Virus record (IMG/VR): IMGVR_UViG_3300043395_002017
Coordinates: 1 to 56,661 of that record
DNA: 56,661 bases
Strand: one strand, 5' to 3'
From: a virus
In this document: piece after piece, positions 1-8,640 of the stretch
Layout of the letters: every line of letters begins with the position of its first letter
How positions within the stretch are numbered: the stretch's first letter is position 1
Notes under the pieces: model-generated
The model's input: only the letters and a program-made list of their open reading frames with translations
Database searches by the model: none
Told to the model about the DNA's origin: nothing
Position numbers and translations under genes: made by a program

Positions 1-510
1 AGATGGGAACACAGGCACTCAAGCATCTGCTCCGCGTATTGGCGCAAATGCAAACGATCTGCTGTTCTATACGAACACTAGCGGCAACAACTCCACCGAA
101 CGCGCACGGATTACGTCGGCAGGTGAATTTCTTGTTGGCAGTACCGTAGTCAACGGAAACGAGAAACTGGGCGTTTATGGCGATCAAAACTCCTCGCTCA
201 ACATTCGTGTTCGCAACATCAACGCCGGTTCTTCTGCATCTTCCGCTATTGTATTGAACGCATCTGGCAATGCTTGGGGTATTGAGTGCGGTTCTTCTGC
301 TAAGAACAGTAATGCTTTAACGTTCCAGTTGGATTACCTCGGGACAAACTCAGAAAAAGCCCGCATCACCTCGGCAGGTGAATTTCTGATTGGCAAGACT
401 TCAACGAGCAACGCAGTACAAGGGTTGGCTCTTTACCCAGATGGTCAAATGCGAATGACCACAGATGGGACTGCCTCTAACACAATTATTGGGTTTTTTA
501 GAAATTCATC
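1..510. repeat. Left copy of 510-bp terminal direct repeat
   Basis: Bases 1-510 are identical to 56152-56661, and both copies read the tail-fibre gene in the same frame. This shows the sequence closes on itself. Because the repeat lies inside a coding region with no regulatory content, an assembly overlap of a circular or circularly permuted genome is more likely than a physical terminal repeat of T7 type, but a real redundancy cannot be excluded from sequence alone. Confidence 0.97.
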
Positions 511-847
511 CGCAACTTTAGTTGGTTCAATTACAACCACAAGTACTGCAACAGCTTACAACACCTCTTCCGACTATCGCCTCAAAGACAACCCACAGCC
601 TCTGACGGGTAGCGGCGCATTCATCGACGCGCTTAAGCCTAAGACTTGGGTGTGGAAGGCTGACGGCAGCAAGGGTGTGGGCTTCATTGCTCACGAGGTG
701 CAGGAAATAAGCCCCGGCAGCGTCACAGGCGAGAAAGACGGTGAGCAGATGCAGGCAATGGAGTACGGCTCGGCAGAGTTCATCGCCAACATCGTCGCTG
801 AACTGCAATCCCTCCGCGCCCGTGTGGCGCAACTTGAAGCCAAGTAA
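2..847 (+). CDS. Tail fibre, C-terminal part with S74 intramolecular chaperone (5' partial)
   Basis: This is the 3' part of the tail-fibre gene that starts at 52766; the reading frame is open from base 2 and continues across the genome junction. The last ~90 residues form a peptidase S74 / endosialidase-type chaperone: the motif SSDYRLKDN (bases 566-592; Ser at codon 1319 of the joined protein, Lys five residues on) is the Ser-Lys self-cleavage site, followed by GFIAHEVQE and a terminal coiled coil (NIVAELQSLRARVAQLEAK). In this family the domain trimerises the fibre and then cuts itself off. Upstream are repeats of the type 'ARITSAGEFLIG' that occur in many fibres ending in this domain. The fibre probably binds the host receptor. 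Confidence 0.93.
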   Translation, partial: DGNTGTQASAPRIGANANDLLFYTNTSGNNSTERARITSAGEFLVGSTVVNGNEKLGVYGDQNSSLNIRVRNINAGSSASSAIVLNASGNAWGIECGSSAKNSNALTFQLDYLGTNSEKARITSAGEFLIGKTSTSNAVQGLALYPDGQMRMTTDGTASNTIIGFFRNSSATLVGSITTTSTATAYNTSSDYRLKDNPQPLTGSGAFIDALKPKTWVWKADGSKGVGFIAHEVQEISPGSVTGEKDGEQMQAMEYGSAEFIANIVAELQSLRARVAQLEAK

Positions 848-859
848 GAAAGGAAACCC

Positions 860-1150
860 ATGAACATCATCATCAACACCCTTGAACGAAATGCCACCGA
901 CGGCTTCGTAACCATCGTACATTGGAGCGTTACCAAAACGCAAGGTGAGCACACCGCTTCCCAATATGGCACCGAATCCTTCACTCACGAAGGCACCTTC
1001 AAACCTTTTGCAGAGCTTACCGAAGCTGATGTAACCGGTTGGCTTACAGAGCGTTGGGGTGAGGAAGGCGTTGCCGCTAAAGAAGCAGCATTGGATGCTC
1101 AATTGGCATCTCTTGCAAATCCGCCTGTGCTTTCTGGAGTTCCGTGGTAA
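860..1150 (+). CDS. Conserved small phage protein after tail fibre (DUF7936-like)
   Basis: 96 residues, starting 12 nt after the fibre stop behind a good ribosome site (AAAGGAAACCC before ATG). The pattern 'DGFVTIVHWSVTKT...SYGT...LTEADVTGWL...' ending in 'SGVPW' matches, from memory, a small phage family found beside tail fibres (DUF7936). No enzyme motif is visible. It could be a tail-fibre accessory or assembly protein, which is inferred only from position. The family assignment is from recall and unverified. Confidence 0.7.
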   Translation: MNIIINTLERNATDGFVTIVHWSVTKTQGEHTASQYGTESFTHEGTFKPFAELTEADVTGWLTERWGEEGVAAKEAALDAQLASLANPPVLSGVPW

Positions 1151-1185
1151 CATGTTATAGGCGCTAACAACGCCTGTTCATGTTA
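1148..1185 (+). other. Two-tier RNA hairpin between 96-aa and 55-aa genes
   Basis: TAACATG (1148-1154, containing the stop codon) pairs with CATGTTA (1179-1185), and AGGCG (1159-1163) pairs with CGCCT (1171-1175). There is no T-run after it, so it does not look like a terminator; it may be an mRNA processing or stability element ahead of the lysis genes. Confidence 0.5.
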
Positions 1186-1199
1186 ACGAAAGGACTTTT

Positions 1200-1367
1200 A
1201 TGAACGACACTAAAATTGCATTGACGCTGCCCCTTGTGAACGCTGTGCTTCAATATTTGGCAACACGCCCCTATCAGGAAGTGTTTCAAATTGTTCAAGC
1301 TATTCAGGAGCAAGCAACCCCGCAGTTGCCAATGCCTGAAATTAAACCCGAAGAACAAGCGCAGTAA
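1200..1367 (+). CDS. Small hypothetical protein, 55 aa
   Basis: The open frame starts with ATG at 1200 behind AACGAAAGGACTTTT, a clear ribosome site, and stops at 1365-1367, where TAATG overlaps the next start by one base. The sequence is 'MNDTKIALTLPLVNAVLQYL...' followed by a Gln/Pro/Glu-rich tail; the first half could form one amphipathic or membrane-edge helix. Short proteins of this sort are common in this position in related podophages. Function unknown. Confidence 0.75.
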   Translation: MNDTKIALTLPLVNAVLQYLATRPYQEVFQIVQAIQEQATPQLPMPEIKPEEQAQ

Positions 1368-1861
1368 TGGAGCCAATAAGCGGCATCCTCGCAGCAGTAT
1401 CGGCAGCGAATGCCGCTTTTGGCGCTGTTAAGAAGCTTGTTGCTGCCGGTAGAGAAGTGCAGGATGTTGCCGGTCAGATTGGCAAGTGGTATGGAGCCTT
1501 TGGTGACTTCAACCGACTTGCCAACGAGAAAGCCAACAAAAAGCCGTCAGTCTTCAAACGCCTATTGCATGACGGGTCTGTAGAGCAAGAAGCCTTGCAG
1601 ATTACCATGCATAAGCAGGCGCTTGTGAAGCAGGAGTATGAGCTAAAGATACTCATCATCGCTCATTACGGTGAGAATGTTTACAACGAGATGATCATGG
1701 AGCGCATCCGGCTGAAGAAGGAGCGCGAGAAAAGAGAGCGCGAGCATTATTTGCGTCAGCAGGCATTTATGCTTAATGTCAAATACGGCACAGGCATTGC
1801 ATTTTTATTGACTGCTTTGTCTGGAATAGTTTATTATATTATAGTTTCTGTCCAAAAATGA
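1367..1861 (+). CDS. Hypothetical protein with C-terminal membrane anchor
   Basis: 164 residues. The N-terminus is rich in Ala/Gly (ISGILAAVSAANAAFGAVKK), the middle is a long charged helical stretch (LKKEREKREREHYLRQQAF) likely to be a coiled coil, and the last ~22 residues (GIAFLLTALSGIVYYIIVSV) form one transmembrane helix. It sits in a chain of overlapping membrane-protein genes just ahead of the holin and endolysin and overlaps the next gene by 4 nt (ATGA), so a role near the membrane in lysis or DNA entry is plausible but unproved. Confidence 0.75.
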   Translation: MEPISGILAAVSAANAAFGAVKKLVAAGREVQDVAGQIGKWYGAFGDFNRLANEKANKKPSVFKRLLHDGSVEQEALQITMHKQALVKQEYELKILIIAHYGENVYNEMIMERIRLKKEREKREREHYLRQQAFMLNVKYGTGIAFLLTALSGIVYYIIVSVQK

Positions 1862-2361
1862 GTCTAAAAAAACCTGCACCAACTGCCACTCGCTCGGAGA
1901 AAGAGGCGTATGTCAAAGCTCTTGCTGCGATTTCTATTAGCGTGTTTGCTCTACTCCTTGCTGTTACAAATTACTTTGCCGGGAGAAATTCCTCTGCTGT
2001 TTTGAATGGCACTATTAGCGCTAACAATTTGTGGACATGGTATGGTACCAAAAATGTTCGTGCGTCAATGTATCACATTGCTGCTGAACAGGGTGGTAAA
2101 AACGCAGACACATTTGATAAGCAAGCAATTCGTCTGCGTGCCGACATGGAAGAAATAGAGGCTAAGGCACGTGCTGCCGAAGCCACCAGAGACGCTGCCA
2201 AAACAAAGTCTCCGTGGTATTCGTATTCGGCAATGGCCCTACAACTTGCCATTGTGTTGTCGTCTGCTGCCATTTTGGCTGTGACGTTGTCTTTGTTTTA
2301 TGTGTCATTGGGCGTTGGTGCCATTGGCACGGCTTTGTTCTTTATTGCTTTAGGAGCTTAA
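1858..2361 (+). CDS. Membrane protein, DUF4337-like
   Basis: 167 residues with a TM helix near 24-42 (ALAAISISVFALLLAVTNYFA), a soluble part with 'NNLWTWYGTKNVRASMYHIA', a charged helix (~85-110), and two C-terminal TM helices (ALQLAIVLSSAAILAVTLSL and a following hydrophobic run). This order (TM, W-x(2)-YxxKxxR region, helix, two TMs) is that of DUF4337 membrane proteins as I recall them. It overlaps the upstream gene by ATGA. Function unknown; it lies in the lysis neighbourhood. Confidence 0.65.
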   Translation: MSLKKPAPTATRSEKEAYVKALAAISISVFALLLAVTNYFAGRNSSAVLNGTISANNLWTWYGTKNVRASMYHIAAEQGGKNADTFDKQAIRLRADMEEIEAKARAAEATRDAAKTKSPWYSYSAMALQLAIVLSSAAILAVTLSLFYVSLGVGAIGTALFFIALGA

Positions 2362-2362
2362 T

Positions 2363-2848
2363 ATGTTTGAGTTGTTGGGCGGTGGTGTATTGGGTAGCCT
2401 CTTCGGTGGCTTGTTTCGACTTGCTCCCGAAGTATTGAAGTTTCTGGACAAGGGCAACGAGCGCAAACATGAGCTTTCCATGTTCACGTTGCAAACCGAT
2501 CTGGAGAAGATGCGTGGTCAGTTTAAGATGGAAGAGCGCTATGTTGACTATTCCGTCACGCAGCTTGAAACCATCAAGGAAGCCTTTAAAGAGCAGTCTA
2601 AGACCGCCAAAGAAGCCGGATGGTTTGTTTCCGCTGTGTCGGCTCTGGTTCGTCCCGGCATCACGTGGGCGTTGTTCTTCATGTATGCGGCTGTCAAGAT
2701 TGCTGCCATCACTTTGGCAATGCAGACCGGTGGACATTGGGCTGAGATTTTGCGTCAGTCGTGGGACGTTGATGACTTTGCCATGCTCAATATGTGCCTA
2801 ACGTTCTGGTTCGTTGGTCGCTCCATCGAAAAATATAACAAGCAATGA
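2363..2848 (+). CDS. Putative three-TM phage holin
   Basis: 161 residues. A glycine-rich hydrophobic N-terminus (GGGVLGSLFGGLFRLAPEV) is followed by a charged helix (KGNERKHELSMFTLQTDLEK), then two hydrophobic segments (about 96-118, VRPGITWALFFMYAAVKIA, and 137-153, FAMLNMCLTFWFVG). This layout and the 'RPG(I/V)TW' signature match the Holin_3TM family. It overlaps the endolysin start by ATGA, as expected for a lysis cassette. The protein would permeabilise the inner membrane at the end of infection; other membrane proteins nearby make the exact holin uncertain. Confidence 0.72.
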   Translation: MFELLGGGVLGSLFGGLFRLAPEVLKFLDKGNERKHELSMFTLQTDLEKMRGQFKMEERYVDYSVTQLETIKEAFKEQSKTAKEAGWFVSAVSALVRPGITWALFFMYAAVKIAAITLAMQTGGHWAEILRQSWDVDDFAMLNMCLTFWFVGRSIEKYNKQ

Positions 2849-3312
2849 AAGAGGCTATTCAGATTGCCGGGGACGTTTTGGTGAAGCCCTTCGAGGGCTA
2901 TGCCAAGCGTCTTCCCAATGGCGACTGTACAGCCTATCCAGACCCCGGTACAAACGGTGATCCTTGGACGATTGGATGGGGCTGTACTGGTCCCGACATC
3001 AAACCCGGCACCGTCTGGACTGTCGAGAAAGCACAAGCAGAACTTGACAATCATTTAATGCATTTTTGTCACGGAGTATTGAAACTATCACCCGGATTGG
3101 CTGCTGAGCCTCCGAGACGCCTTGCCGCTGTGATATCTTTCGCTTATAACTGTGGACTAGGTAACTATCGGATAAGCACGTTCAAGAAGCGCGTTGATGC
3201 CAAAGATTGGCAAGGCGCGTATGAAGAAATCTTGAAGTGGAACAAAGCAGCAGGTCGCGTCCTACGAGGGTTAACATTGCGACGAGAAGCTGAAGGAAAA
3301 CTCTTACTTTAA
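2845..3312 (+). CDS. Endolysin, GH24 lysozyme (muramidase)
   Basis: 155 residues with the GH24 catalytic layout: Glu17 in KPFEGY, Asp33 in AYPDPG and Thr42 in WTIGWG. Later motifs 'AVISFAYNCGLG' and 'GLTLRREAE' are also typical of phage lysozymes. It hydrolyses the glycan strand of peptidoglycan. There is no signal peptide, so it needs the holin to reach the wall. The start overlaps the holin stop (ATGA), giving translational coupling. Length is normal for the family. Confidence 0.93.
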   Translation: MKEAIQIAGDVLVKPFEGYAKRLPNGDCTAYPDPGTNGDPWTIGWGCTGPDIKPGTVWTVEKAQAELDNHLMHFCHGVLKLSPGLAAEPPRRLAAVISFAYNCGLGNYRISTFKKRVDAKDWQGAYEEILKWNKAAGRVLRGLTLRREAEGKLLL

Positions 3313-3314
3313 TT

Positions 3315-3506
3315 ATGGAAACCGCTCAACAAGTAACCGAATCCGCATCTGCTGTCGTTGCCAAAGTGGCACCGCCCGTTACAGTGTCGCTTGCCACTGT
3401 TGCGGGCTTCTCTGTTTCAGAAATATTGGTGTGGGCTACGTTGCTCTACACCGTCATTATGATTGGTCACAAGCTGTACCAAATCTATAAAGAAGTAAAG
3501 AAATAG
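3315..3506 (+). CDS. Small membrane protein, possible second holin
   Basis: 63 residues with one clear transmembrane helix (VSEILVWATLLYTVIMIGHKLY, about 35-56) and a positive C-terminus (YKEVKK). Directly downstream of the lysozyme. Size, single TM and position fit small class II/III holins or antiholins of T7-like phages, but no diagnostic motif distinguishes these, so the role is inferred. Confidence 0.65.
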   Translation: METAQQVTESASAVVAKVAPPVTVSLATVAGFSVSEILVWATLLYTVIMIGHKLYQIYKEVKK

Positions 3507-3507
3507 C

Positions 3508-3819
3508 ATGATTGCACCCACTTCGCTCCGCATCATTGGTAGAGAGTTTGAGGTGAAAATGCTTGACGAATATGAAGGTCAAGTTGGCGGTGTAGACTTC
3601 CCATCGTGTACAATAAACATCAAGAGTGGTCAGCAAAGACTCTTAGAGGCTGATACAATATTGCACGAGTCGTTGCATGTGTTAGACGAAATCTTTCAAC
3701 TTGGTCTAACAGAGCGTCATGTGTATTGTTTAACTGGCGGCATCATTGCCTTGTTGCGTGATAATCCAACACTGATGAACTATCTACGAGACGCAATCGA
3801 CAACCCGAGAACTGTATGA
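3508..3819 (+). CDS. Small HExxH metallopeptidase-like protein
   Basis: 103 residues carrying HESLH at 53-57 in 'ILHESLHVLDEIF', the zinc-binding HExxH helix of gluzincin-type peptidases (ImmA/IrrE or SprT-like minimal folds). The preceding strand region 'CTINIKSG...EADTILHE' is the usual upstream strand of ImmA-like domains. A third zinc ligand could be Glu after the helix but is not certain. It overlaps the next gene (ATGA). It could process virion proteins or act on host proteins; the substrate is unknown. Confidence 0.7.
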   Translation: MIAPTSLRIIGREFEVKMLDEYEGQVGGVDFPSCTINIKSGQQRLLEADTILHESLHVLDEIFQLGLTERHVYCLTGGIIALLRDNPTLMNYLRDAIDNPRTV

Positions 3820-6527
3820 AAAACTTCACTGCAAAGCAAAAAGAAATCATTGCTCGAAAGCTTGGCTACGACGGCCCGATGCAAGGCTTTGACGAATTCG
3901 TTCAAAGCTCGCCTGCGCTTGCCATGAAATATGAGATGATTAATGACAAATACACCGAGCGTATGAATAAAGGCGGTGCAGTGATGCGTTATCAAGCTGG
4001 TGGTTCTGTTGAACAGCTTCGCAGCACTTTCGACACCTCAATCTTTAGCAAGACGCCACAAGAAAAAGCGACATATTACAACTCGCTTTTGGATACCGGA
4101 TATGATGACGAAACTATTCGTGCTGCTATTGGTGCTCCGTTAGATCAAAACTGGAGTGCTTTGACGAGCATGGCAAGCCAACAGCGAGCGGCAGCGCCTA
4201 CACCTGCGCCAGCGCCTACACCGACGCCTTCGCCTTCTCCAGCACCTGCTCTGGCTGCTACTCTTGCTACTGAACCAGCACCTGCGCCTGCTGCCGAGAG
4301 CGTTGTTCAAAATCAAACCCCAGTAGAACAATTACGATCATCATTTGATCAATCTGTCTTCAGCAAAACACCACAAGAAAAAGCCGCATATTACAACTCG
4401 TTGCTTGATGCGGGGTATGATGACGCAACCATTCGCGCAGCAATTAATGCCCCTGAAGATCAGAATTGGGCACAACTGCGAGACATCGCTCAGAATTTGC
4501 GAACTGGTGCGGGCGCTGGCGGTGGTGGCGGTGGCACACCCGCTACACAATCTGCTGTAGATCGTTTGCGTGCGTCATTCGATCAATCAATTTTCAGCAA
4601 GACGCCAACTGAAAAAGCTGCATATTATAATTCATTGCTTGCTGCGGGATATGATGATGCCACTATCCGTGAAGCTATTAATGCGCCTTTAGATGCAAAT
4701 TGGGCAGAGCTACAACGAATTGCTACAGGGCTGCGTACACCCGCACCAACGCCTGCACCTACGCCTGCACCAACGCCTGCACCAACGCCTGCACCTGCGT
4801 CGAGACTAAGCGCAGCAGATGTAACCAAACTCATTAGCACCACCGAAGCAGGTACAAATCCGGCAACGCAATATGATGAAACTGGCAAGCCTTTGATGGG
4901 TACAACAGCGACTGTTACCCCGTCTCAGACAGCTATTACCAGCGAGATGAAGCTTGATGCTTCTAAATATGCCGCAGCAGCGCAAGCACCAGAGGCGAAA
5001 CAAACGCTTGCTGTCGGTGCTGCTGATGTAACAAAACCCACTGCTGTTGCAGGACAATCTGTTACTGCTGCTACAGCAAAATCTGGTGTTGAACAAGCAA
5101 TGTTGGGCGTTGTTCCCGCCACCGGGACGGCACAGGCTATTCAGGCTGCTCAGCTTACCGAAGAACAAAAGCGAGCCGGCATGGCTCAGGCTCAACAGCT
5201 TGACAAAGCGCAACAGGCTCAATTGGCAACTCGCACTTTGCAAGAAGGTGAACTTGTTTCTGGCACTGCCGTGGAAATGCGTCGTGCCGAAGAAGCCATT
5301 GCCAAAACTCAAGCTGCACAGGGTGTTGTCACTGAAGACATGACGGTGCAGGGACAGCTTACAAAGCTTACGGCTAACTTTGACGCTAGCAATCCGCCGC
5401 CTTGGGCTGCGGGCGCTATCCGCTCTGTTACTGCACAACTTGCTGCTCGCGGTTTAGGTGCCTCTAGCATGGCTGGACAGGCTATTGTGCAGGCTGCGCT
5501 TGAGATGGCTACCCCGATTGCCTCTGCTGACGCTGCTACATATCAACAGATGGCAGCACAAAATCTGTCGAACCGGCAGCAAGTTGCCATTCTGTCAGCG
5601 CAACAACGTGCTCAGTTTCTGGGACAAGAGTTTGATCAGACGTTCCAGACTCGTGTATTGAATGCAGCAAAGGTTGCTGACATTGCAAACATGAACTTCA
5701 CCGCTCAGCAGCAGGTGTATTTGGAAAATGCACGGCTTGCTCAGTCGGTTGATTTGGCAAATCTGAACAATCGTCAAGCCACCACCATTGCAAATGCGGC
5801 AACGCTTGCTGGCATGGAAATGGCAAACTTGAACGCTCGTCAACAAACTGCTGTTGCCAATGCTCAAAACTTCCTGCAAATGGAAATGGCGAACATGTCC
5901 AACACGCAGCAAGCGGCGTTGTTCAAGGCACAGACATTGGCGCAAGCTGCGTTGTCAGACACTGCCGCTGAGAATACTGCTCGTCAGTTTAATGCCACGA
6001 ACAAACAGCAAGCTGATCAGTTTAACGCGAGTCTGTCAACGCAAGTTGCTCAGTTTAACACTGCTCAATATAATGCCATCCAGCAGTTTAATGCCGGACA
6101 AGCAAATGCGGTGTCGCAATTCAATGCGCAGATGCAGGGGCAACGTCAGGAATTTAACGCTCGTAACCGCATCATCATTGACCAAGCCAATGCTCAACTG
6201 ATTGCTCAGATTAGTACCGCTAACACTGCTGCCACCAATGCTGCCAACTTCCAAAACGCTCAAGCAATGAACAACATGACGCTTGCGCAATATAATAACG
6301 AAGTGCAGCTTTATCGCGATCAGGTCAAAATGGTGTTCGACAGCTATGAGCGTGCTGAAGATAGAGCAGCATCGATGGCAACGGCGGTGTTGCAAGCTGA
6401 CATTGCTCGTGAAAAGATTAGCGCCGAAACCAGTGCTGCATATGGTAAGCTGCTCGGCTCTGTCGTTGGAACCAAAGTTGGCGAGAAGGTGCTAGATGGA
6501 GTATGGAACTTCCTGTTTGGGCCTTAA
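3816..6527 (+). CDS. Large virion protein with three 55-aa repeats and QFNA-rich helix
   Basis: 903 residues. The N-terminus carries the tag 'NKGGAVMRYQAGG'. Three copies of a ~55-residue module follow (residues about 66-120, 171-225, 249-303) with core 'FSKTPQEKAAYYNSLL' then 'GYDDATIRAAI' and a closing 'NW'. They are separated by Pro/Ala/Thr linkers (APTP-type). The C-terminal half is Ala/Gln-rich helix with recurring QFNA units (about 725-790). No catalytic motif. Position, size and composition fit a DNA-ejection or internal virion protein of podophages; this is inference from context. Confidence 0.75.
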   Translation: MKNFTAKQKEIIARKLGYDGPMQGFDEFVQSSPALAMKYEMINDKYTERMNKGGAVMRYQAGGSVEQLRSTFDTSIFSKTPQEKATYYNSLLDTGYDDETIRAAIGAPLDQNWSALTSMASQQRAAAPTPAPAPTPTPSPSPAPALAATLATEPAPAPAAESVVQNQTPVEQLRSSFDQSVFSKTPQEKAAYYNSLLDAGYDDATIRAAINAPEDQNWAQLRDIAQNLRTGAGAGGGGGGTPATQSAVDRLRASFDQSIFSKTPTEKAAYYNSLLAAGYDDATIREAINAPLDANWAELQRIATGLRTPAPTPAPTPAPTPAPTPAPASRLSAADVTKLISTTEAGTNPATQYDETGKPLMGTTATVTPSQTAITSEMKLDASKYAAAAQAPEAKQTLAVGAADVTKPTAVAGQSVTAATAKSGVEQAMLGVVPATGTAQAIQAAQLTEEQKRAGMAQAQQLDKAQQAQLATRTLQEGELVSGTAVEMRRAEEAIAKTQAAQGVVTEDMTVQGQLTKLTANFDASNPPPWAAGAIRSVTAQLAARGLGASSMAGQAIVQAALEMATPIASADAATYQQMAAQNLSNRQQVAILSAQQRAQFLGQEFDQTFQTRVLNAAKVADIANMNFTAQQQVYLENARLAQSVDLANLNNRQATTIANAATLAGMEMANLNARQQTAVANAQNFLQMEMANMSNTQQAALFKAQTLAQAALSDTAAENTARQFNATNKQQADQFNASLSTQVAQFNTAQYNAIQQFNAGQANAVSQFNAQMQGQRQEFNARNRIIIDQANAQLIAQISTANTAATNAANFQNAQAMNNMTLAQYNNEVQLYRDQVKMVFDSYERAEDRAASMATAVLQADIAREKISAETSAAYGKLLGSVVGTKVGEKVLDGVWNFLFGP

Positions 6528-6546
6528 TTAAATCGAAGGATAGTTT

Positions 6547-6750
6547 ATGCAAAACTATAAAAAGTTTATGGCTCAAGTTAATGAGCGCATCGAAAAATCT
6601 GGTAAAAAGCCAACCAAGTCTGAAGGCGGCATCATGGCTCGTAAAGAGCGTGACATGAAAGCTGCTGACGACTACGTTGACACCATTGCGTCTTATGTCG
6701 CAGCCATCCGCAAAACAGCACAGAAAGTGAAGGCGAAGAATGCAGCCTGA
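6547..6750 (+). CDS. Small basic virion-operon protein, 67 aa
   Basis: Starts behind GAAGGATAGTTT, ends overlapping the next gene by 11 nt. Lys-rich helical protein with the tag-like motif 'SEGGIMARKER' at 27-37, shared in form with neighbouring virion proteins. No recognisable domain. Probably a minor virion component or assembly factor, judged only from the operon. Confidence 0.7.
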   Translation: MQNYKKFMAQVNERIEKSGKKPTKSEGGIMARKERDMKAADDYVDTIASYVAAIRKTAQKVKAKNAA

Positions 6751-7198
6751 TTTCCTCCACCAGCCCATCCCCGGTATCTCGTTGACCGGTGAACTTGGCA
6801 ATGCCCCGTGGGAACAACCTCCGAAATATACGACGATTGATGAAGTCGTTGATTTCTATTCCGATAAAATCATAGAGCCTGATGTCACTAAAGACATGCT
6901 TGATGCTATTAAAGGCAACATTCCGTTGCTTACCATTGCAGACGGCATGTTGAAGATGGGTGTGATGGAAGGACTGCACAGCATCGATGCTGCTATGCTT
7001 GCTAAGCCGATTCTCGTTGAGTTGATGATTGCGATGGCTGAGATTTATGATGTTGGATATGTTATTGAAGCTGATGATTTGATTCGTCAGCGATTTATGC
7101 CATCTGATGTTGTTGAAAAAGTTGTTGAAGAAACAACGCAGAAAATTGCTGAAGGCAAAGAAGAATCCGGTGGTCTTATTGCTCGGAGGAAAAAATAA
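6740..7198 (+). CDS. Hypothetical virion-operon protein, 152 aa
   Basis: Mostly helical, with hydrophobic stretches 'LLTIADGMLKMGVMEGL' and 'KPILVELMIAMAEIYDVGYV'. The C-terminus ends in the recurring tag 'SGGLIARRKK'. It overlaps both neighbours (11 nt before, TAATG after), so it is translationally coupled within the ejection-protein cluster. I recognise no family with certainty; a minor structural protein is the best guess. Confidence 0.72.
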   Translation: MQPDFLHQPIPGISLTGELGNAPWEQPPKYTTIDEVVDFYSDKIIEPDVTKDMLDAIKGNIPLLTIADGMLKMGVMEGLHSIDAAMLAKPILVELMIAMAEIYDVGYVIEADDLIRQRFMPSDVVEKVVEETTQKIAEGKEESGGLIARRKK

Positions 7199-8631
7199 TG
7201 GCTTTTAGTCTTGTTGGATTTGGTGCCGGTCTTGCTGAAAGCTTGACTGAGCGCATCGAAGAAGAGCGTAAGTTTTCCAATCTTGCGTTGCAGGGTCGCA
7301 TTGAGCGTGCGTCCGTGTTGAAAATGCAGCAAGAAAAAGAAGCAAAAGCTATTGAAGAAGACCTCAAGGGCAGGCTTAATACGCTGAAAGAATTCGGTGT
7401 AAACGATCCTGAATTGCAGAAAGCATATTTGTCTGCCCCTACAGCGCTCGAAGCCTTGCAAAAGGCAAAGCTGTCTGGTCTTGAGGTTGATCCAAAAGCG
7501 CTTATCACCGTCAATAAAGACAAGCTCTTCGCGGGCACTCCGGAGGAAATGATTAGGGCAGCAACACGTCCGACAGGTACAGTGAAGGCTGCAACGATTA
7601 CGCCAACAGAAGGCGGCAGCATGTTTGCTCCGTCTGCTGGTATGCAACAACAGCGTTTCCAACAAATCGCTAGCATGCGCGGATTGACGCCGGAAGATGT
7701 TGGTCGTGCTGAAGCAGGATTTACTCCGCAGCGTCCTGAAGTGGCTGCGTCGATTAACTTCGAAGCGTTGAAGAAAGAAGACAAAGCAACGTGGAAACAA
7801 AAGCTTGAGCGCTACGAAACCAATTACGCTGACACGGTTCAGCGTTTTGGTGCCGACAGCCCAGAAGCAATCAAAGCAAAGGCTGCGGTAGATAGCTATC
7901 GGGTTACTACCAATAATTTGACGGAAGAGCAATTCGATCACGCTAAAAAGCTGTCTCGTGCTAATGCCATCATGTTCGATAAGACCATGACCAATGTAAC
8001 TGATCAAGATCGGGCATGGGCAAAAAGCTATTTGGACAGCTATAACGCATACAAGCGCCAACAAGAAGCTTTGGGTAAGCCTGACGAAAAGATTCCTGCA
8101 CCGGGATCACTCGTTAGCATTGCCCGCACCGCAGGCGCTAATGCTGTTCGCAACACCTACGGCACAGGTGTTACTCGTGCGCAACTTGCTTTCGTTACCA
8201 ATCAAGACGGCAGCACCTCTGTTCAATACTCTGGTGATGATCCTGAGATGCAAAAGCGCATTGTTCGTCGCGAACAAGAAGGCGTCGTTGCTTCGTTGCG
8301 GATGTACATGACGCAGGATGGTCGAGTGACGGATAAGAAAGTAGAGCAGGCGCTGTCTGCATTCGGTATCACACTTGATGAGAATCAAAAGCCGGTTCTC
8401 ATTGAAGCTGCTCCGATGCCTCCTGCTCGTGAGCGTCCTGCTGTTCCTCCGCGCACTCCGGCTGCGGCAGCTTCAGCGCCTTCGACACCGGCTCCAAAGC
8501 CTGCTACAACACCTGAAGGATTTCCTCCCGGTAGCAAAATTGCTCGCAATGAATTCGTTGCCGGTAAAGGATTCAAGGTTTATAATGCCGAAGGTAAGCT
8601 AATCGGCTACGCTCAATACAATCAAGAATAA
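7198..8631 (+). CDS. Putative internal/ejection virion protein, 477 aa
   Basis: The N-terminus (1-60) is a charged helix (FGAGLAESLTERIEEERKF...) likely to be a coiled coil, the middle is Ala/Lys/Asp-rich helix, and residues ~400-445 are a Pro/Ala linker (APMPPARERPAVPPRTPAA) before a short compact C-terminus 'GFKVYNAEGKLIGYAQYNQE'. No enzyme motifs. It lies between two other large virion proteins and has the size and composition of podophage ejection proteins such as T7 gp15 or P22 gp20. Function inferred from position. Confidence 0.72.
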   Translation: MAFSLVGFGAGLAESLTERIEEERKFSNLALQGRIERASVLKMQQEKEAKAIEEDLKGRLNTLKEFGVNDPELQKAYLSAPTALEALQKAKLSGLEVDPKALITVNKDKLFAGTPEEMIRAATRPTGTVKAATITPTEGGSMFAPSAGMQQQRFQQIASMRGLTPEDVGRAEAGFTPQRPEVAASINFEALKKEDKATWKQKLERYETNYADTVQRFGADSPEAIKAKAAVDSYRVTTNNLTEEQFDHAKKLSRANAIMFDKTMTNVTDQDRAWAKSYLDSYNAYKRQQEALGKPDEKIPAPGSLVSIARTAGANAVRNTYGTGVTRAQLAFVTNQDGSTSVQYSGDDPEMQKRIVRREQEGVVASLRMYMTQDGRVTDKKVEQALSAFGITLDENQKPVLIEAAPMPPARERPAVPPRTPAAAASAPSTPAPKPATTPEGFPPGSKIARNEFVAGKGFKVYNAEGKLIGYAQYNQE

Positions 8632-8640
8632 AGGATTGAC

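Noticed and set aside
1-510. T7-type physical terminal repeat
   Set aside because: It lies inside a conserved coding region; an assembly overlap or circular permutation explains it better, though not disproved.
7087-8064. 325-codon minus-strand open frame
   Set aside because: Antisense to virion genes with Cys/Phe/Arg-rich shadow composition.
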